From positions 38,103 through 102,102 of the forward strand of contig NZ_JAQWOO010000059.1 in the NCBI RefSeq assembly GCF_029245835.1: a DNA stretch of 64,000 nucleotides, in the 5' to 3' direction. The position numbers and the translations under genes are program-made. This document shows positions 37,888 to 47,901 of the stretch, piece after piece. Under the pieces are notes generated by a model, which did not search any database, had not been told where the DNA came from, and was given only the letters and a program-made list of their open reading frames with translations. Position 1 is the stretch's first letter. Every line of letters starts with the position of its first letter. Source of the stretch: Algibacter sp. Its GTDB lineage: Bacteria > Bacteroidota > Bacteroidia > Flavobacteriales > Flavobacteriaceae.

Positions 37888-38067
37888 AGATTCATAAATT
37901 AAAATATTTTTTTTAGTTTCATAAGTAATTTTAACCGTTAATTTTTAATCATTAAACGCTCAATAGACTTAGATTTTAGATTCTAAATTTTTGATAAAAT
38001 TAAAGTAATGAAATTACTATCGCATCATGCACAATCATGCTTCGCGTTTACTCGATTTCACATACAG
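37888..38067. repeat. 180-bp promoter repeat, copy lacking the operator
   Basis: Same length as 32372-32551, differing at about four positions. One change turns the -7 box TAATTTTG into TAATTTTA. Homology continues to about 38106, but 10 bases corresponding to TATAGTGCAG of the operator are missing right at 38067. Confidence 0.9.
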
Positions 38068-38140
38068 GAAAGTTGTGACCTGAATAGACTTTAACTTGTT
38101 ACTTATACTGTGCTTGGAAATTATTCTACAGGAACGGTAG

Positions 38141-38260
38141 AACAAAATGAATGGGTAAATATTCCAGTAGACTGCACAGACATATACCCTTCTCTATTTG
38201 AGGCAGGGGGTACAATGCTAAAGATAGTTATGAACAATAACAACTTGGATGGAGAGGGTC
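38141..38260 (+). pseudogene. Sulfatase gene fragment (copy of part of 34183-35883)
   Basis: About 120 bp align with 35363-35485 of the second sulfatase, with scattered substitutions and short gaps; both share NEWVNIPVDCTDIYPSL-like coding. No start, no active site. It is fused back to back with a truncated minus-strand gene, a recombination scar. Confidence 0.8.
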
Positions 38261-38498
38261 CTATCTCATTTGCATAACTGATATGTTCCAGCACGCGCTC
38301 AATGGTTCCTCTCCCTTTAACCGCAGATATTCTAATTAAATCTGGATCAATATTTTTAATTCCATCATTAATTTCCTCCACTTTATCTTGCTCTAACCAA
38401 ATAAAATTAGAGCGATGTATACCCAATTCAATTTCTTGAGACAACATCGACGAAACAAAAAAAATAGAGAATAACAAAGCAGGCAATGTATATTTCAT
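38261..38498 (-). pseudogene. 5' stub of a secreted protein gene, truncated at the sulfatase fragment
   Basis: Starts with a signal peptide (MKYTLPALLFSIFFVSSMLSQ) followed by about 58 residues (IELGIHRSNFIWLEQDKVEE, DLIRISAVKGRG) that look like the first strands of a TIM-barrel hydrolase. After ISYANEIG the frame runs into antisense of the sulfatase fragment, so the remainder of the protein is lost. Original function unknown. Confidence 0.65.
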
Positions 38499-38697
38499 TT
38501 TAGATCAATTTAACCTTTAGCATAAGATTTTAATTAACATCAACTTTTTCTATCCCAAAAATAGAAATAGCGACATCGTGTTGGCAAAAATTATATCTGT
38601 AAGAACAGAATATAAAAAAATAGTACCTTTTCACATTGTATGCAGTTTAGTTTGCTAAATGTAGAACTTAAACTTACTGAAACTATCCTTTGGTGTA

Positions 38698-40170
38698 CTA
38701 CTCATCTTGTAAATGTTGGTAAGGTAATATAGAATAATTATACTGCCAAGATTCTTTGGGCTGATCCTTCATAAAGAAATCTAGATCAAAAAAATGATCG
38801 GTGTATTTATCCATCCAACTATAGGTTAAATTCTTCAAACTTTCTTTTTGAGTTTTATATTCGGGCTTAAAGAAGAGATTATTTAGTTGTAACGGATCCT
38901 TAACCCTATCATATAAAACGTTGTCTATATTAGTGGTATCATTTTCAAATTGGCTTATCGAGAAAGCAAATTCTTTAGTTATAACACCCCTCCATGCCGT
39001 TTCATTTTGATTATATCTTGAATAAACCCACATAGGAATAAATGGTACTGCCTCATCATTACCGTTTAAAATCGCATTTGATAAATCGTTACCATCATAA
39101 TCTTCTTTTGTATTAATATCCAATAAACCTAAAGTTGTTGGCATAATATCTAAGGCACTAAAAAGAAGTTTTGTCGCGCCAGGAGTCTTTATTTTTTTTG
39201 GATACTTGATTATAAATGGCACTTTACTGGAATAATCATGAACATATTGTTTTGGTTTTAGTGCCCCATGAGATTCTAGCATATCACCGTGGTCTGCAGT
39301 GAATATTGTTAGTGTATTATCCTCTATACCCTTTTCCTTTATTTTGTTCATTAGCATTCCAAAAGCCTTATCTACACCGCTAACCATTGCCATATGCCCA
39401 TGGTACATTCGCGTGTGGTCGGGAGTAGATTCTGAACCAGGGCGAACTTGAATAGAATCTCTGTTATATAATGCCATAAGCTCATCTATGGTATCATAAC
39501 GAAAGTGCATCTTACCGTCTTCCCCTTCAAATAGACCCCAATCGTGTGGTGGGTGCCATGATATAATTAGAGCAAACGGTCTGTTACTATCTATAGTGTC
39601 CAAATATTGCAGAGCTTGTTTTGTTTGTCCATAGACTTCCCACTCATCAAAATATTCCTTTTCATCATTTGAGCTCCAATAAAATGCTTTTCCTGGCCTA
39701 AAATCTACATGACAATTATTTGTTAATACGGTTTCAAAACCATACCTCAAGTCTCCTCTTGGTATAGGTCTATCCCTATCACCTCCTAACAAATGCCATT
39801 TACCAATATATGCTGTTTGATAGCCCTGCTCCTTTAGGACTTCTCCAAGTAATTGTTTATTGGGAATTAAGGGTGTATCATTTATGAAAGCACCATTTTT
39901 AAGAGGATGCATACCGCTCATGAGCATACCTCTAAACGGTGTACAAACAGGTTGATTTACATAAGCATTATCAAAGCGAATACCTTCAGAAGCGAACATG
40001 TCTAAATTAGGAGTTAGTATTTGTGTATTGCCATAAACCCCAAGCATATCATATGAATGCTGATCTGAAAGCACAATAAGTAGATTTGGTTTTTTATCTT
40101 TTTTACTTATTTCCTTACCACATGAAAGCAGCGTAAGCATCAATAAAAGAAATATATTTCTTACATACAT
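38698..40170 (-). CDS. Formylglycine-dependent sulfatase (S1 family), CTPFR type, lipoprotein
   Basis: 490 residues with lipoprotein signal (LTLLSC). NLLIVLSDQHSYDMLG; VCTPFRGMLMSGMHP with the formylglycine Cys about 76, keeping C-x-P-x-R but with Phe where Ser, Thr or Ala is usual; GKWHLLGG; FTADHGDML in place of the DNG motif of the other sulfatases. These features place it in a different S1 subfamily from the other four. It follows the GH78 gene by 8 bp, so it is the last gene of that transcription unit. Confidence 0.9.
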   Translation of the reverse strand: MYVRNIFLLLMLTLLSCGKEISKKDKKPNLLIVLSDQHSYDMLGVYGNTQILTPNLDMFASEGIRFDNAYVNQPVCTPFRGMLMSGMHPLKNGAFINDTPLIPNKQLLGEVLKEQGYQTAYIGKWHLLGGDRDRPIPRGDLRYGFETVLTNNCHVDFRPGKAFYWSSNDEKEYFDEWEVYGQTKQALQYLDTIDSNRPFALIISWHPPHDWGLFEGEDGKMHFRYDTIDELMALYNRDSIQVRPGSESTPDHTRMYHGHMAMVSGVDKAFGMLMNKIKEKGIEDNTLTIFTADHGDMLESHGALKPKQYVHDYSSKVPFIIKYPKKIKTPGATKLLFSALDIMPTTLGLLDINTKEDYDGNDLSNAILNGNDEAVPFIPMWVYSRYNQNETAWRGVITKEFAFSISQFENDTTNIDNVLYDRVKDPLQLNNLFFKPEYKTQKESLKNLTYSWMDKYTDHFFDLDFFMKDQPKESWQYNYSILPYQHLQDE

Positions 40171-40178
40171 AGTATATG

Positions 40179-42950
40179 TTACTTTTTATTAATAGCACTA
40201 AATGAGTATTTTCCCGAACCAACTTGAATACATGCTAATTCATCTTTATATTGCAAAAGGCTCACATCGCTTTGTTTATCTAGTTTTTGATTATTGACTT
40301 TTAAATTTTTAATACTCGTAGTGGGTACATATATCTTAGCCTTAGTGTTTGCTGGAATTGTAACATCCATTACTACCGTATTTTTTTTCCACTTCCATGA
40401 AGACTTTATTAATCCGTTAATACATTTATAACTACCTTCTATAAAATCCATTTCTTTAGTTATTGCGGGCTTAATAATGATATTTTTATATCCTGCATCT
40501 TCTGTATCTATACCAACGGCATACATAAACATCCATTCTGCAACAGAACCAAATGCATAATGACTAAATGAATTCATTGCTGCATTAATATTTGAATTTT
40601 GATCTTCGTCTTTTGTATAGCTGTTCCAGCGTTCCCAAATAGATGTACTACCATTTTCAATAGAAAACCCCCAGCTTGGATATTTGGTTTGTTTAAACAA
40701 TTTAAAGGCTAAATCATGATAACCATACTTTGAAAGACTTGGCATAATATGCTTGGTTCCCACAAAACCAGTCGAAAATGTGTAGCCATTATCTTTTATT
40801 TTTTCAGCTAAACGATCAGCTCCTTTTTGAGCAATTTCTTGGTTTGGATATAAATCAAAATACAAAGCTAGAGCATAGGTAGTTTGTGTGTCCTCAGTTG
40901 TAAAACCATTATCGAGAATGTACTTTTTAACAAATGCCTTTTTTATATTTTCATAAAGTGCAGTGTATTTAGCAACATCATTAATTTTATTTAAAGCTTC
41001 AGCTATTTCAATCATCAATTTTGCATCAAAACCATAAAAAGCAGCCGCAACATACTCATGACTTGTATCTTCATTAACAGACAGCCAATCGCCCCAGTTA
41101 TTTCCTGCTGGAGGCCTTAAGAAATTAGTACTCGCTTCCGCTTGAAAATCCATAAATTTCTCCATTCCGGAATATAATTGCTCCAATATTCGAGTATCAT
41201 TATATACCTTGTACATATTGTATGGAATGATAATGCCCGCATCCATCCACGCTGGCGAATATTGATGAGGCCTTGAATATGGGAAAGGAGCAAAATTTGG
41301 ATATGCCCCATACCATCTTTGTGCATCATCTAAATCTTTGAGATACTTCGTCATAAATGGAGCTACATCAGCCATGTATGTGGCCGATCTCATGAATGTA
41401 TGAGCATCTCCCGTCCATCCTAAACGTTCATCTCTTTGCGGACAATCTGTTGGTACTTCAAAATAATTAGCCTTTTGGGTAGTTTGAATATTTTTATATA
41501 AAGTATTATTTAATTCATTACTACAATTGAATGTACTTTTATTGGTGTTTACCGAACTAAGTGCAATGCCCGTTATAGCATCTATGGATGGTTTTTCTGG
41601 TAACCCTGTAACTTCAACAAATTGAAATCCATGATAGGTAAATTTTGGTTGCCAAGTTTCAACACCTTCGCCTTTTAAAATATAAGTATCGGTGGCTCTT
41701 GCCAAACGTAGGTTTTCAGTTTGTACATTCCCATCCCTTTTTAAAATTTCACCATATCTTAGTTTTATTTTTGTGCCTTTTGGCCCTTCAACTTTAAGTT
41801 TTACAATTCCAGCGATATTCTTTCCTAAATCAAAAACATAAACTCCTTTTTGCGGCTCAGTAATCCTTTTAGATTTTAAGGTCTCCACTTTATGAACAAA
41901 GTTTCCAGGATGAACGCCAAACCTTCCATTTGGATATGTATATACTTTGGGTTTGTGCCAATTGGAATCATCAAAATTGGAGAAAGTCCAATTTTTATGT
42001 TCCAAACGGGCATCATAAGATTCACCCATTAAAATATCAGCCTCTATTATGGGGCCTGTATTCACTTTCCAAGATAAATCTGTTGGTATTATTTCTTTTG
42101 TCCCATCCTCATAATCAATTACTATTTGGCACATAAAAGAGGGATTTACACCATAAAACTCCCTAACCTTATCAATTCTTACCAAAAGCGCATAACCAAT
42201 ATAACCGGCATACCAACCATCAGCAATAATTGCTCCAATGGCATTTTCTCCTTCGATAAGTTGATTAGTAATGTCATAGGTTTGATAATATAATCTTTCA
42301 TCATAATCTGTCCAACCTGGCAAAAACAAATCTTCTCCAACCTTATTTCCATTGAGATGCATTTCATAGAGTCCCATAGCAGTAGAGAATACCTTAGCTC
42401 TTTTTATTTTTTTATTTATAGTAAATGATTTTCGTAAGTATCTAGCCGGAGGCAAATAAAGACTGTCGTATTTATCCGTTTTATCATAGCCAACATCATG
42501 GCTAATAAAAAGCCCCTTCCAATCATGAAACTTTAACAGTCCCATAGACCAATGAGCATTTGAACTCCATCTACTAACCTCTCCATTTTCGTCCCAAACT
42601 TTAACTTTCCAATAATAAGTAGTATTAGACTCCAAAGGTTTTCCTTGATATTCTATTTGATTAGTTTTACCAGATGATACTTTTCCTGAGTCCCATATAT
42701 CGCCTATTAGGGAGTTTAATTTTTTTTCACTAGATGCAACTAATATTTGATAAGTTGTTTGAAATCTGCCTTTACCCTCTGCCTCGAGAATCCAAGCAAA
42801 TCTAGGTTTAGCAATATCTAAACCTTCTGGATTTATTTTGTATTCCACCGTTAAATCTTTAACTCTTAGTGATGTTTTGACTACATTTTGGGCTCCTAAA
42901 AAGGATATATAGACAAAAAGAAATAACGAGAGAAGAATTTTTATTTTCAT
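40179..42950 (-). CDS. GH78 alpha-L-rhamnosidase
   Basis: 923 residues with signal peptide (FLFVYISFLGAQ). N-terminal Fn3/rhamnosidase_N region (YYWKVKVWDENGEVSRWS), LNGNKVGEDLFLPGWTDYDERLYYQTYD, then the hallmark GH78 catalytic block CPQRDERLGWTGDAHTFMRSA, an (alpha/alpha)6 barrel and a C-terminal beta-sandwich. GH78 enzymes release alpha-L-rhamnose. Together with the GH106 enzyme it would supply free rhamnose to the catabolic operon. Separated from the SusD gene by a terminator, so it may have its own promoter or depend on read-through. Confidence 0.93.
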   Translation of the reverse strand: MKIKILLSLFLFVYISFLGAQNVVKTSLRVKDLTVEYKINPEGLDIAKPRFAWILEAEGKGRFQTTYQILVASSEKKLNSLIGDIWDSGKVSSGKTNQIEYQGKPLESNTTYYWKVKVWDENGEVSRWSSNAHWSMGLLKFHDWKGLFISHDVGYDKTDKYDSLYLPPARYLRKSFTINKKIKRAKVFSTAMGLYEMHLNGNKVGEDLFLPGWTDYDERLYYQTYDITNQLIEGENAIGAIIADGWYAGYIGYALLVRIDKVREFYGVNPSFMCQIVIDYEDGTKEIIPTDLSWKVNTGPIIEADILMGESYDARLEHKNWTFSNFDDSNWHKPKVYTYPNGRFGVHPGNFVHKVETLKSKRITEPQKGVYVFDLGKNIAGIVKLKVEGPKGTKIKLRYGEILKRDGNVQTENLRLARATDTYILKGEGVETWQPKFTYHGFQFVEVTGLPEKPSIDAITGIALSSVNTNKSTFNCSNELNNTLYKNIQTTQKANYFEVPTDCPQRDERLGWTGDAHTFMRSATYMADVAPFMTKYLKDLDDAQRWYGAYPNFAPFPYSRPHQYSPAWMDAGIIIPYNMYKVYNDTRILEQLYSGMEKFMDFQAEASTNFLRPPAGNNWGDWLSVNEDTSHEYVAAAFYGFDAKLMIEIAEALNKINDVAKYTALYENIKKAFVKKYILDNGFTTEDTQTTYALALYFDLYPNQEIAQKGADRLAEKIKDNGYTFSTGFVGTKHIMPSLSKYGYHDLAFKLFKQTKYPSWGFSIENGSTSIWERWNSYTKDEDQNSNINAAMNSFSHYAFGSVAEWMFMYAVGIDTEDAGYKNIIIKPAITKEMDFIEGSYKCINGLIKSSWKWKKNTVVMDVTIPANTKAKIYVPTTSIKNLKVNNQKLDKQSDVSLLQYKDELACIQVGSGKYSFSAINKK

Positions 42951-42970
42951 ATCACTTTTATTTAATATTT

Positions 42971-42997
42971 AAAGAGACTACCATTGGTAGTCTCTTT
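42971..42997 (-). terminator. Terminator between susD and GH78
   Basis: AAAGAGACTACC (42971-42982) pairs perfectly with GGTAGTCTCTTT (42986-42997), a 12-bp stem with a 3-base loop, 33 bp after the susD stop on the minus strand, followed by AT-rich sequence. Confidence 0.75.
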
Positions 42998-43029
42998 ATT
43001 TTTAACTAAAAAACAAATTAAATACTGCT

Positions 43030-44535
43030 CTACCACCCTGGATTTTGGTTTTGTTGCCCAATGTTAGGATTAGCATTAATTTCATCTAGTGGAATAGGCC
43101 ACAAATCAAAATATGATTGGTAAGCCGTGTTGGCAGGATTCCATCTTATATTTTCAGGATGATTTGCGAGAGCCTCCTCAACTTTCCCAAATCTTCGAAT
43201 GTCATAAACTTCATGAAACTCAAACGACAGTTCTTTAAAGCGTTCTTCATAAATAAACTCAGTAAATTCTTCTTGAGTCATATTCGATGGAGCATCCGAA
43301 GCATTAGCTCTAAACCTCACTCTATTTAAGTACTCATATGCCACTGCTGTGGGACCATTTATGGCATTTTCAATTTCAGCAGCCATTAACAAAGCATCGG
43401 AATATCTGTAAACAATCATATCTGGATCACCATCGCAACAGGTTTGGTCAAAATCGACATACTTGTTTTGAGCAATGCCAAAACGTGGTTGGTAAGGATT
43501 AGTACCATATGTTAAAGTATTTCCGTTTCTGTAATCCGTGTACGTGTATGCCATAGTAACATCCCTCCTTAGGTCATTTGGTTCAAAAGAATCATAAAAA
43601 TCTTGAGACAAACCTCCATGAAATTGGCCTACACCAGCACTAAATCTAAACCTTCCTCCCCAAACATGAGAAAACGCTGTACCCTGATCTTCAAAAGACT
43701 GTGTTTGTTGCACAGCAAAAATACGCTCTGCGTTGTTATCTGTTCTTATAGCGTCTTCATAACTATTCAATAAAACAAAACCTTCTGAGGTTCCTTCTAA
43801 GTTAATCAATTCTTGTAGTTTAGATTGTGCTAAGCTCAATTTTGAAGCATCTTGCAATGGCTTTCCAGACATAGTTAGGTAAACTTTTGACAACAAAAAT
43901 TTTGCAGTAGCAGCAAAAGGTCTACCAATATCCTCCCCCGTTCTCTTTTCTTCAGGTAACATGGCCTCTGCATCTTGCAAGTCTAAAATAATTTGATCAT
44001 AAACAGCAGTTATGTCAGTTCGTGGTAATTTTGCTCCATCAATACTGGTTGTAGGCTCAAGAGGCATTGGCACACCACCAAATAATTGAACCAAATTAAA
44101 ATAAGACCATGCTCTTAGCCATTTAGCCTCACCAATCAGTGCAAGACGGGCTTCTTCCTCATCTTCATTAAATGTTCTACCTTCCAACTCTTTAATAACC
44201 ACATTGGCCCTAAAAATGGCTTGATAAAAACTATTCCAAACACGAGGCAAAGAAATGGGTTCTGCTGATGTTAAAACATAGGTCCCCCAATAAGCTCTCC
44301 ATGGTACCCTAGCAACCATATTTGGTGAAGGCATAATAACCATTGATGCCAATCCAAAATCAAATAATCCTACTGATCGACTATATGAATTATAGATTGA
44401 AATCACTCCCGCATTTGCTTCATCTGCGTTTTGATAAAAATTTGACGGACTAATTTCAGAATATACCTGCTCATCTAAATCGGAACAGGAAAACACTAAT
44501 ACTGTTAATAAAATTAGATATTTTAAAGTTTTCAT
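43030..44535 (-). CDS. susD: SusD/RagB-family surface glycan-binding lipoprotein
   Basis: 501 residues with lipoprotein signal (TVLVFSC). SusD signatures: PSNFYQNADEANAGVISIYNSY, LIGEAKWLRAWSYFNLVQLFGGVP, FLLSKVYLTMSG, YRYSDALLMAAEIENAI, RVRFRANAS and EERFKELSFEFHEVYDIRRFG. SusD proteins cap the SusC pore and deliver oligosaccharides. It lies 31 bp after susC and is followed by a strong terminator. This is the only SusC/SusD pair in the window. Confidence 0.93.
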   Translation of the reverse strand: MKTLKYLILLTVLVFSCSDLDEQVYSEISPSNFYQNADEANAGVISIYNSYSRSVGLFDFGLASMVIMPSPNMVARVPWRAYWGTYVLTSAEPISLPRVWNSFYQAIFRANVVIKELEGRTFNEDEEEARLALIGEAKWLRAWSYFNLVQLFGGVPMPLEPTTSIDGAKLPRTDITAVYDQIILDLQDAEAMLPEEKRTGEDIGRPFAATAKFLLSKVYLTMSGKPLQDASKLSLAQSKLQELINLEGTSEGFVLLNSYEDAIRTDNNAERIFAVQQTQSFEDQGTAFSHVWGGRFRFSAGVGQFHGGLSQDFYDSFEPNDLRRDVTMAYTYTDYRNGNTLTYGTNPYQPRFGIAQNKYVDFDQTCCDGDPDMIVYRYSDALLMAAEIENAINGPTAVAYEYLNRVRFRANASDAPSNMTQEEFTEFIYEERFKELSFEFHEVYDIRRFGKVEEALANHPENIRWNPANTAYQSYFDLWPIPLDEINANPNIGQQNQNPGW

Positions 44536-44566
44536 TTTTATATTTTTAACTGTTTTAGGAATTCAC

Positions 44567-47500
44567 TTAAAATTGAATACCAACTCCAAGCGTAAAAGTT
44601 TTGGCTCTAGGATATGAAGCGAAGTCAATACCTTGAGCTAAATTATTTCCACCTCTTATGTTAACCTCTGGATCTGGACCCGAATAATCGGTTATTGTGA
44701 ACAAATTGGTTGCCGTAGCGTAAACTCTCATGGCATTTATTAGCTTAATATCTTTTGTATTAATTTGATAGCTCAAAGACACATTTTTTAAACGAACATA
44801 AGAACCGTCCTCAACAACCGCCGAATTGGGTTGCATAAAATCTTGAATATTTCCATTATCTACATATCTCGTATTCGTTGTTGGATTAGTAGGAGTCCAA
44901 CGATTAGCAAACCAGTCTTGATAGACATTATTCACGTACCTACCCGAACCAAAGAACATTCTGTCAATATTCATTAAATCATTACCTATTGAGCCTTGAA
45001 TAAATACACTCAATGATAACCGCTTATATCTAAAATCATTGTTCCAACCAAAAATAAAATCTGGATTTGGGTCGCCAATTATATCCCGATCAGATGCTGA
45101 GATGACACCATCTCCATCTAAATCTGCATATCTGTATTGACCTGGCATTGGATTAACTCCTAAAACTGCAACTCCTTCTAAAGGATCTCCGTTAGTATCA
45201 AAATCACTTTCTTGTAATAACCCAATTACTCTGTAACCATATAGTGCAGAAAAGGGCTCGCCTACACGCATCACATTAGAGGGTTGGTTTACAATGTTAA
45301 CTGCTGGTGCCGGACCAAATATATCAGCATCGGTAGACCCTAAACTTAAAACTTTTGTTTTGTTATTACTCCAATTGATATTAGTATTCCATTTGAATTT
45401 ATTTGTGTCAATAATATAACCACCTATTGTAACCTCAAACCCTTTATTTTCCATACTTCCCGCATTAGCTACAATGGATGATAAACCAGCAGAGTTTGGC
45501 AAAGGAAAATTAAGCAACAAATCATCTGTTGTCTTTTCGTAATAGTCTACACTGGCGGTAAACCTGTTCTTTAGAAATCCTAAATCTATTCCAGCATTGT
45601 ATTGGGTGGTTTTTTCCCACTCCAAATCAGGATTCCCTAATCGAGTAGGCGCCAAACCAGAATATAATATATCTCCAATAGTTGCATTTGAAGTACCAAG
45701 TAGCGTTAGAGATTGTAAAGGCTGTATAGACTGAGACCCTGTAATACCATAACTTGCTCTTAACTTCAAATTAGATAACCAATTAGCATTTTCCATAAAC
45801 GATTCGTTAGAAACTGTCCAACCCAATCCTACAGAAGGAAAATAACCCCATTTTTGATTTTGTGCAAATACACTTGAGCCATCTGCTCTTCCTGTTAGAG
45901 ACAAATAATATTTATCGTCAAAATTATAGTTTAGTCTTAAATAATAAGACTTAAGAATTCTTTCAATTCTTGCGCTTGTTGGTATGGCAGGACTTAAACC
46001 TAGACCAATATTATCCGTTTCCAAAACATCTACTGGAAAGTTTTCAACTCGAGTATTTAATAAGCGTGAATCATTAATCTGCCATGAATAACCACCAGCT
46101 GCATTTATATTGTGTTTTTTAGCGAGTGTTTTAACGTAAGTTAAATAAGATTCTATTAGGTAATTTTTAGTGCTTCTAGTATTATAAACTGCACGAGATC
46201 CATATAAATTCCCTAAACGAGTTGTTCTAGGGAAAAACAATTCTCTCCTACTATTTAAACTATTCGTTCCAGTTGTTAAATTGAAATCTAAACCATCAGC
46301 AATATTATATTTTGTTAAAAGATTTAATATTAAAGTTTTATTATACGTTTCATTTCTTGTGTCTTCCAACTCTCTAAGTGGATCATTGAAAAAATTATTC
46401 AGACCGTCTCCTTGGTCAATTGGGTCATCTGGAGTGGCTGCTGGATTGTTTGTATAAGCTCTAAATATTGAACCGGAGTTAATAATTGCTCCAGAGCCCT
46501 CGCCTGATCTGTTACTCTTAGTAATCACATAAGTTATTGAGGTACTTGTACTCAATCTTTCAGTTAAATTATTATCGATATTAAGTCTTAGGTTTCCTCT
46601 TGAAAAATCTGTCCCTTTAAGAATTCCTTCGTTCTGAACATAGTTACCTGACAAAAAGTATCGAGATCTATTACCACCACCACGCACTGAAAGCAGATAG
46701 TTTTTATTCACCCCAGTTCTTAAAATTCTATCAACCCAATCTGTTGTAGGAGCATCTTCAGCTAAAGGCCTTTCATTGCCGTCATAAGGTGGGTTATTAC
46801 CTTCTGCTACAGCTATATCATTTCTCCATTGTGCGTAGGTCGGCCCATCAACAAATTCTGGAAAGTCTGACACTTCATTGAAACCCGTTTCGGTTCTAAA
46901 ATTTATTTTTGTTTTTTGCATGTAACTTCCTTTTTTGGTAGTTACCATAATAACGCCATTTGCTCCACGAGATCCGTAAATCGCTGTTGCAGAGGCATCT
47001 TTTAGAATTTCTACAGATTCTATTTCAGAGGGATTTAAATAACTTAAAATGTTGGAGCCTGTTTGGTTACCATCACCGGCACCTGCCGATGAAGCTTCTG
47101 TATCAACAGGCATGGGGTAACCATCAATTACTACCAATGGTGCATTATCTCCTAAAATTGAATTATTTCCTCTAATTCTAATATTGACTTCTCCTCCTGG
47201 TTCAGCTGATGCACTAGTAATTTGCAACCCCGCAGACCTTCCCTGGAGCGCTTGATCAAAAGTTGGAACAGGTGTAACAGCAAGGTCATCCCCCTTAACT
47301 GATCCCACCGATCCAACAAGATCCGAACGCTTTTGAGTACCATACCCAACAACAACAACCTCATCCAATTTTTGAGTATCTTCCTCCAATGTTATATTTA
47401 AAGTTATATTATCACCAATAGCAACTTCTTGGGTAACAAAGCCTAGGTAAGAAAAAACAAGTGTACGGCTTCCTGAGACTAATTTAATTTGATATTTTCC

Positions 47501-47689
47501 ATCAAAATCGGTCACCACACCATTTCCTGTACCCTTTTGCAAAATGTTAACACCAGGTAAAGGGAGACCTGATTGAGAAGTTACTGTACCACTAATACCA
47601 CTTTGTTGTGCAAAAGCTGTAATAGATAAAATACTAAAAGTAACTATTAATAGTTTCCTTAATTTTTTAAGACCAAATGTCTGCTCCAT
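44567..47689 (-). CDS. susC: SusC/RagA-family TonB-dependent outer-membrane transporter
   Basis: 1040 residues. Signal peptide, then a carboxypeptidase-D-like regulatory domain (GISGTVTSQSGLPLPGVNILQ, VVTDFDGKYQI), TonB box and plug (VVVGYGTQKRSDLVGSVGSV), plug segments ASATAIYGSRGANGVIMVTTKKG, and a 22-strand barrel ending in an aromatic residue (GVGIQF). Imports glycan oligosaccharides with SusD. A perfect operator site lies 74 bp upstream of the start. No SusR/HTCS or ECF sigma/anti-sigma pair is next to it, unlike many PULs. Confidence 0.95.
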   Translation of the reverse strand: MEQTFGLKKLRKLLIVTFSILSITAFAQQSGISGTVTSQSGLPLPGVNILQKGTGNGVVTDFDGKYQIKLVSGSRTLVFSYLGFVTQEVAIGDNITLNITLEEDTQKLDEVVVVGYGTQKRSDLVGSVGSVKGDDLAVTPVPTFDQALQGRSAGLQITSASAEPGGEVNIRIRGNNSILGDNAPLVVIDGYPMPVDTEASSAGAGDGNQTGSNILSYLNPSEIESVEILKDASATAIYGSRGANGVIMVTTKKGSYMQKTKINFRTETGFNEVSDFPEFVDGPTYAQWRNDIAVAEGNNPPYDGNERPLAEDAPTTDWVDRILRTGVNKNYLLSVRGGGNRSRYFLSGNYVQNEGILKGTDFSRGNLRLNIDNNLTERLSTSTSITYVITKSNRSGEGSGAIINSGSIFRAYTNNPAATPDDPIDQGDGLNNFFNDPLRELEDTRNETYNKTLILNLLTKYNIADGLDFNLTTGTNSLNSRRELFFPRTTRLGNLYGSRAVYNTRSTKNYLIESYLTYVKTLAKKHNINAAGGYSWQINDSRLLNTRVENFPVDVLETDNIGLGLSPAIPTSARIERILKSYYLRLNYNFDDKYYLSLTGRADGSSVFAQNQKWGYFPSVGLGWTVSNESFMENANWLSNLKLRASYGITGSQSIQPLQSLTLLGTSNATIGDILYSGLAPTRLGNPDLEWEKTTQYNAGIDLGFLKNRFTASVDYYEKTTDDLLLNFPLPNSAGLSSIVANAGSMENKGFEVTIGGYIIDTNKFKWNTNINWSNNKTKVLSLGSTDADIFGPAPAVNIVNQPSNVMRVGEPFSALYGYRVIGLLQESDFDTNGDPLEGVAVLGVNPMPGQYRYADLDGDGVISASDRDIIGDPNPDFIFGWNNDFRYKRLSLSVFIQGSIGNDLMNIDRMFFGSGRYVNNVYQDWFANRWTPTNPTTNTRYVDNGNIQDFMQPNSAVVEDGSYVRLKNVSLSYQINTKDIKLINAMRVYATATNLFTITDYSGPDPEVNIRGGNNLAQGIDFASYPRAKTFTLGVGIQF

Positions 47690-47762
47690 AATAATTTAGT
47701 TTAATTGAGTTTGAATTTTTTTGTTCCAATACACAATTTTAAACAGATTAATTCAAACTTGT

Positions 47763-47780
47763 ATCCTGCACTATACTGTA
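47763..47780. promoter_or_regulatory. PUL operator repeat, upstream of susC
   Basis: ATCCTGCA-CT-ATACTGTA, 74 bp upstream of the susC start and identical to the sites at 32547 and 52475. Confidence 0.8.
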
Positions 47781-47901
47781 TTAGTAACATTTTGTTTGGA
47801 ATCAATGATAAAACATCTCCGTACTTATAAAAATAGAATCAATTAATTTTCTAAAAAATTATAACTATAATAAAATTAATTGAAAGACACTTTATATAAG
47901 A

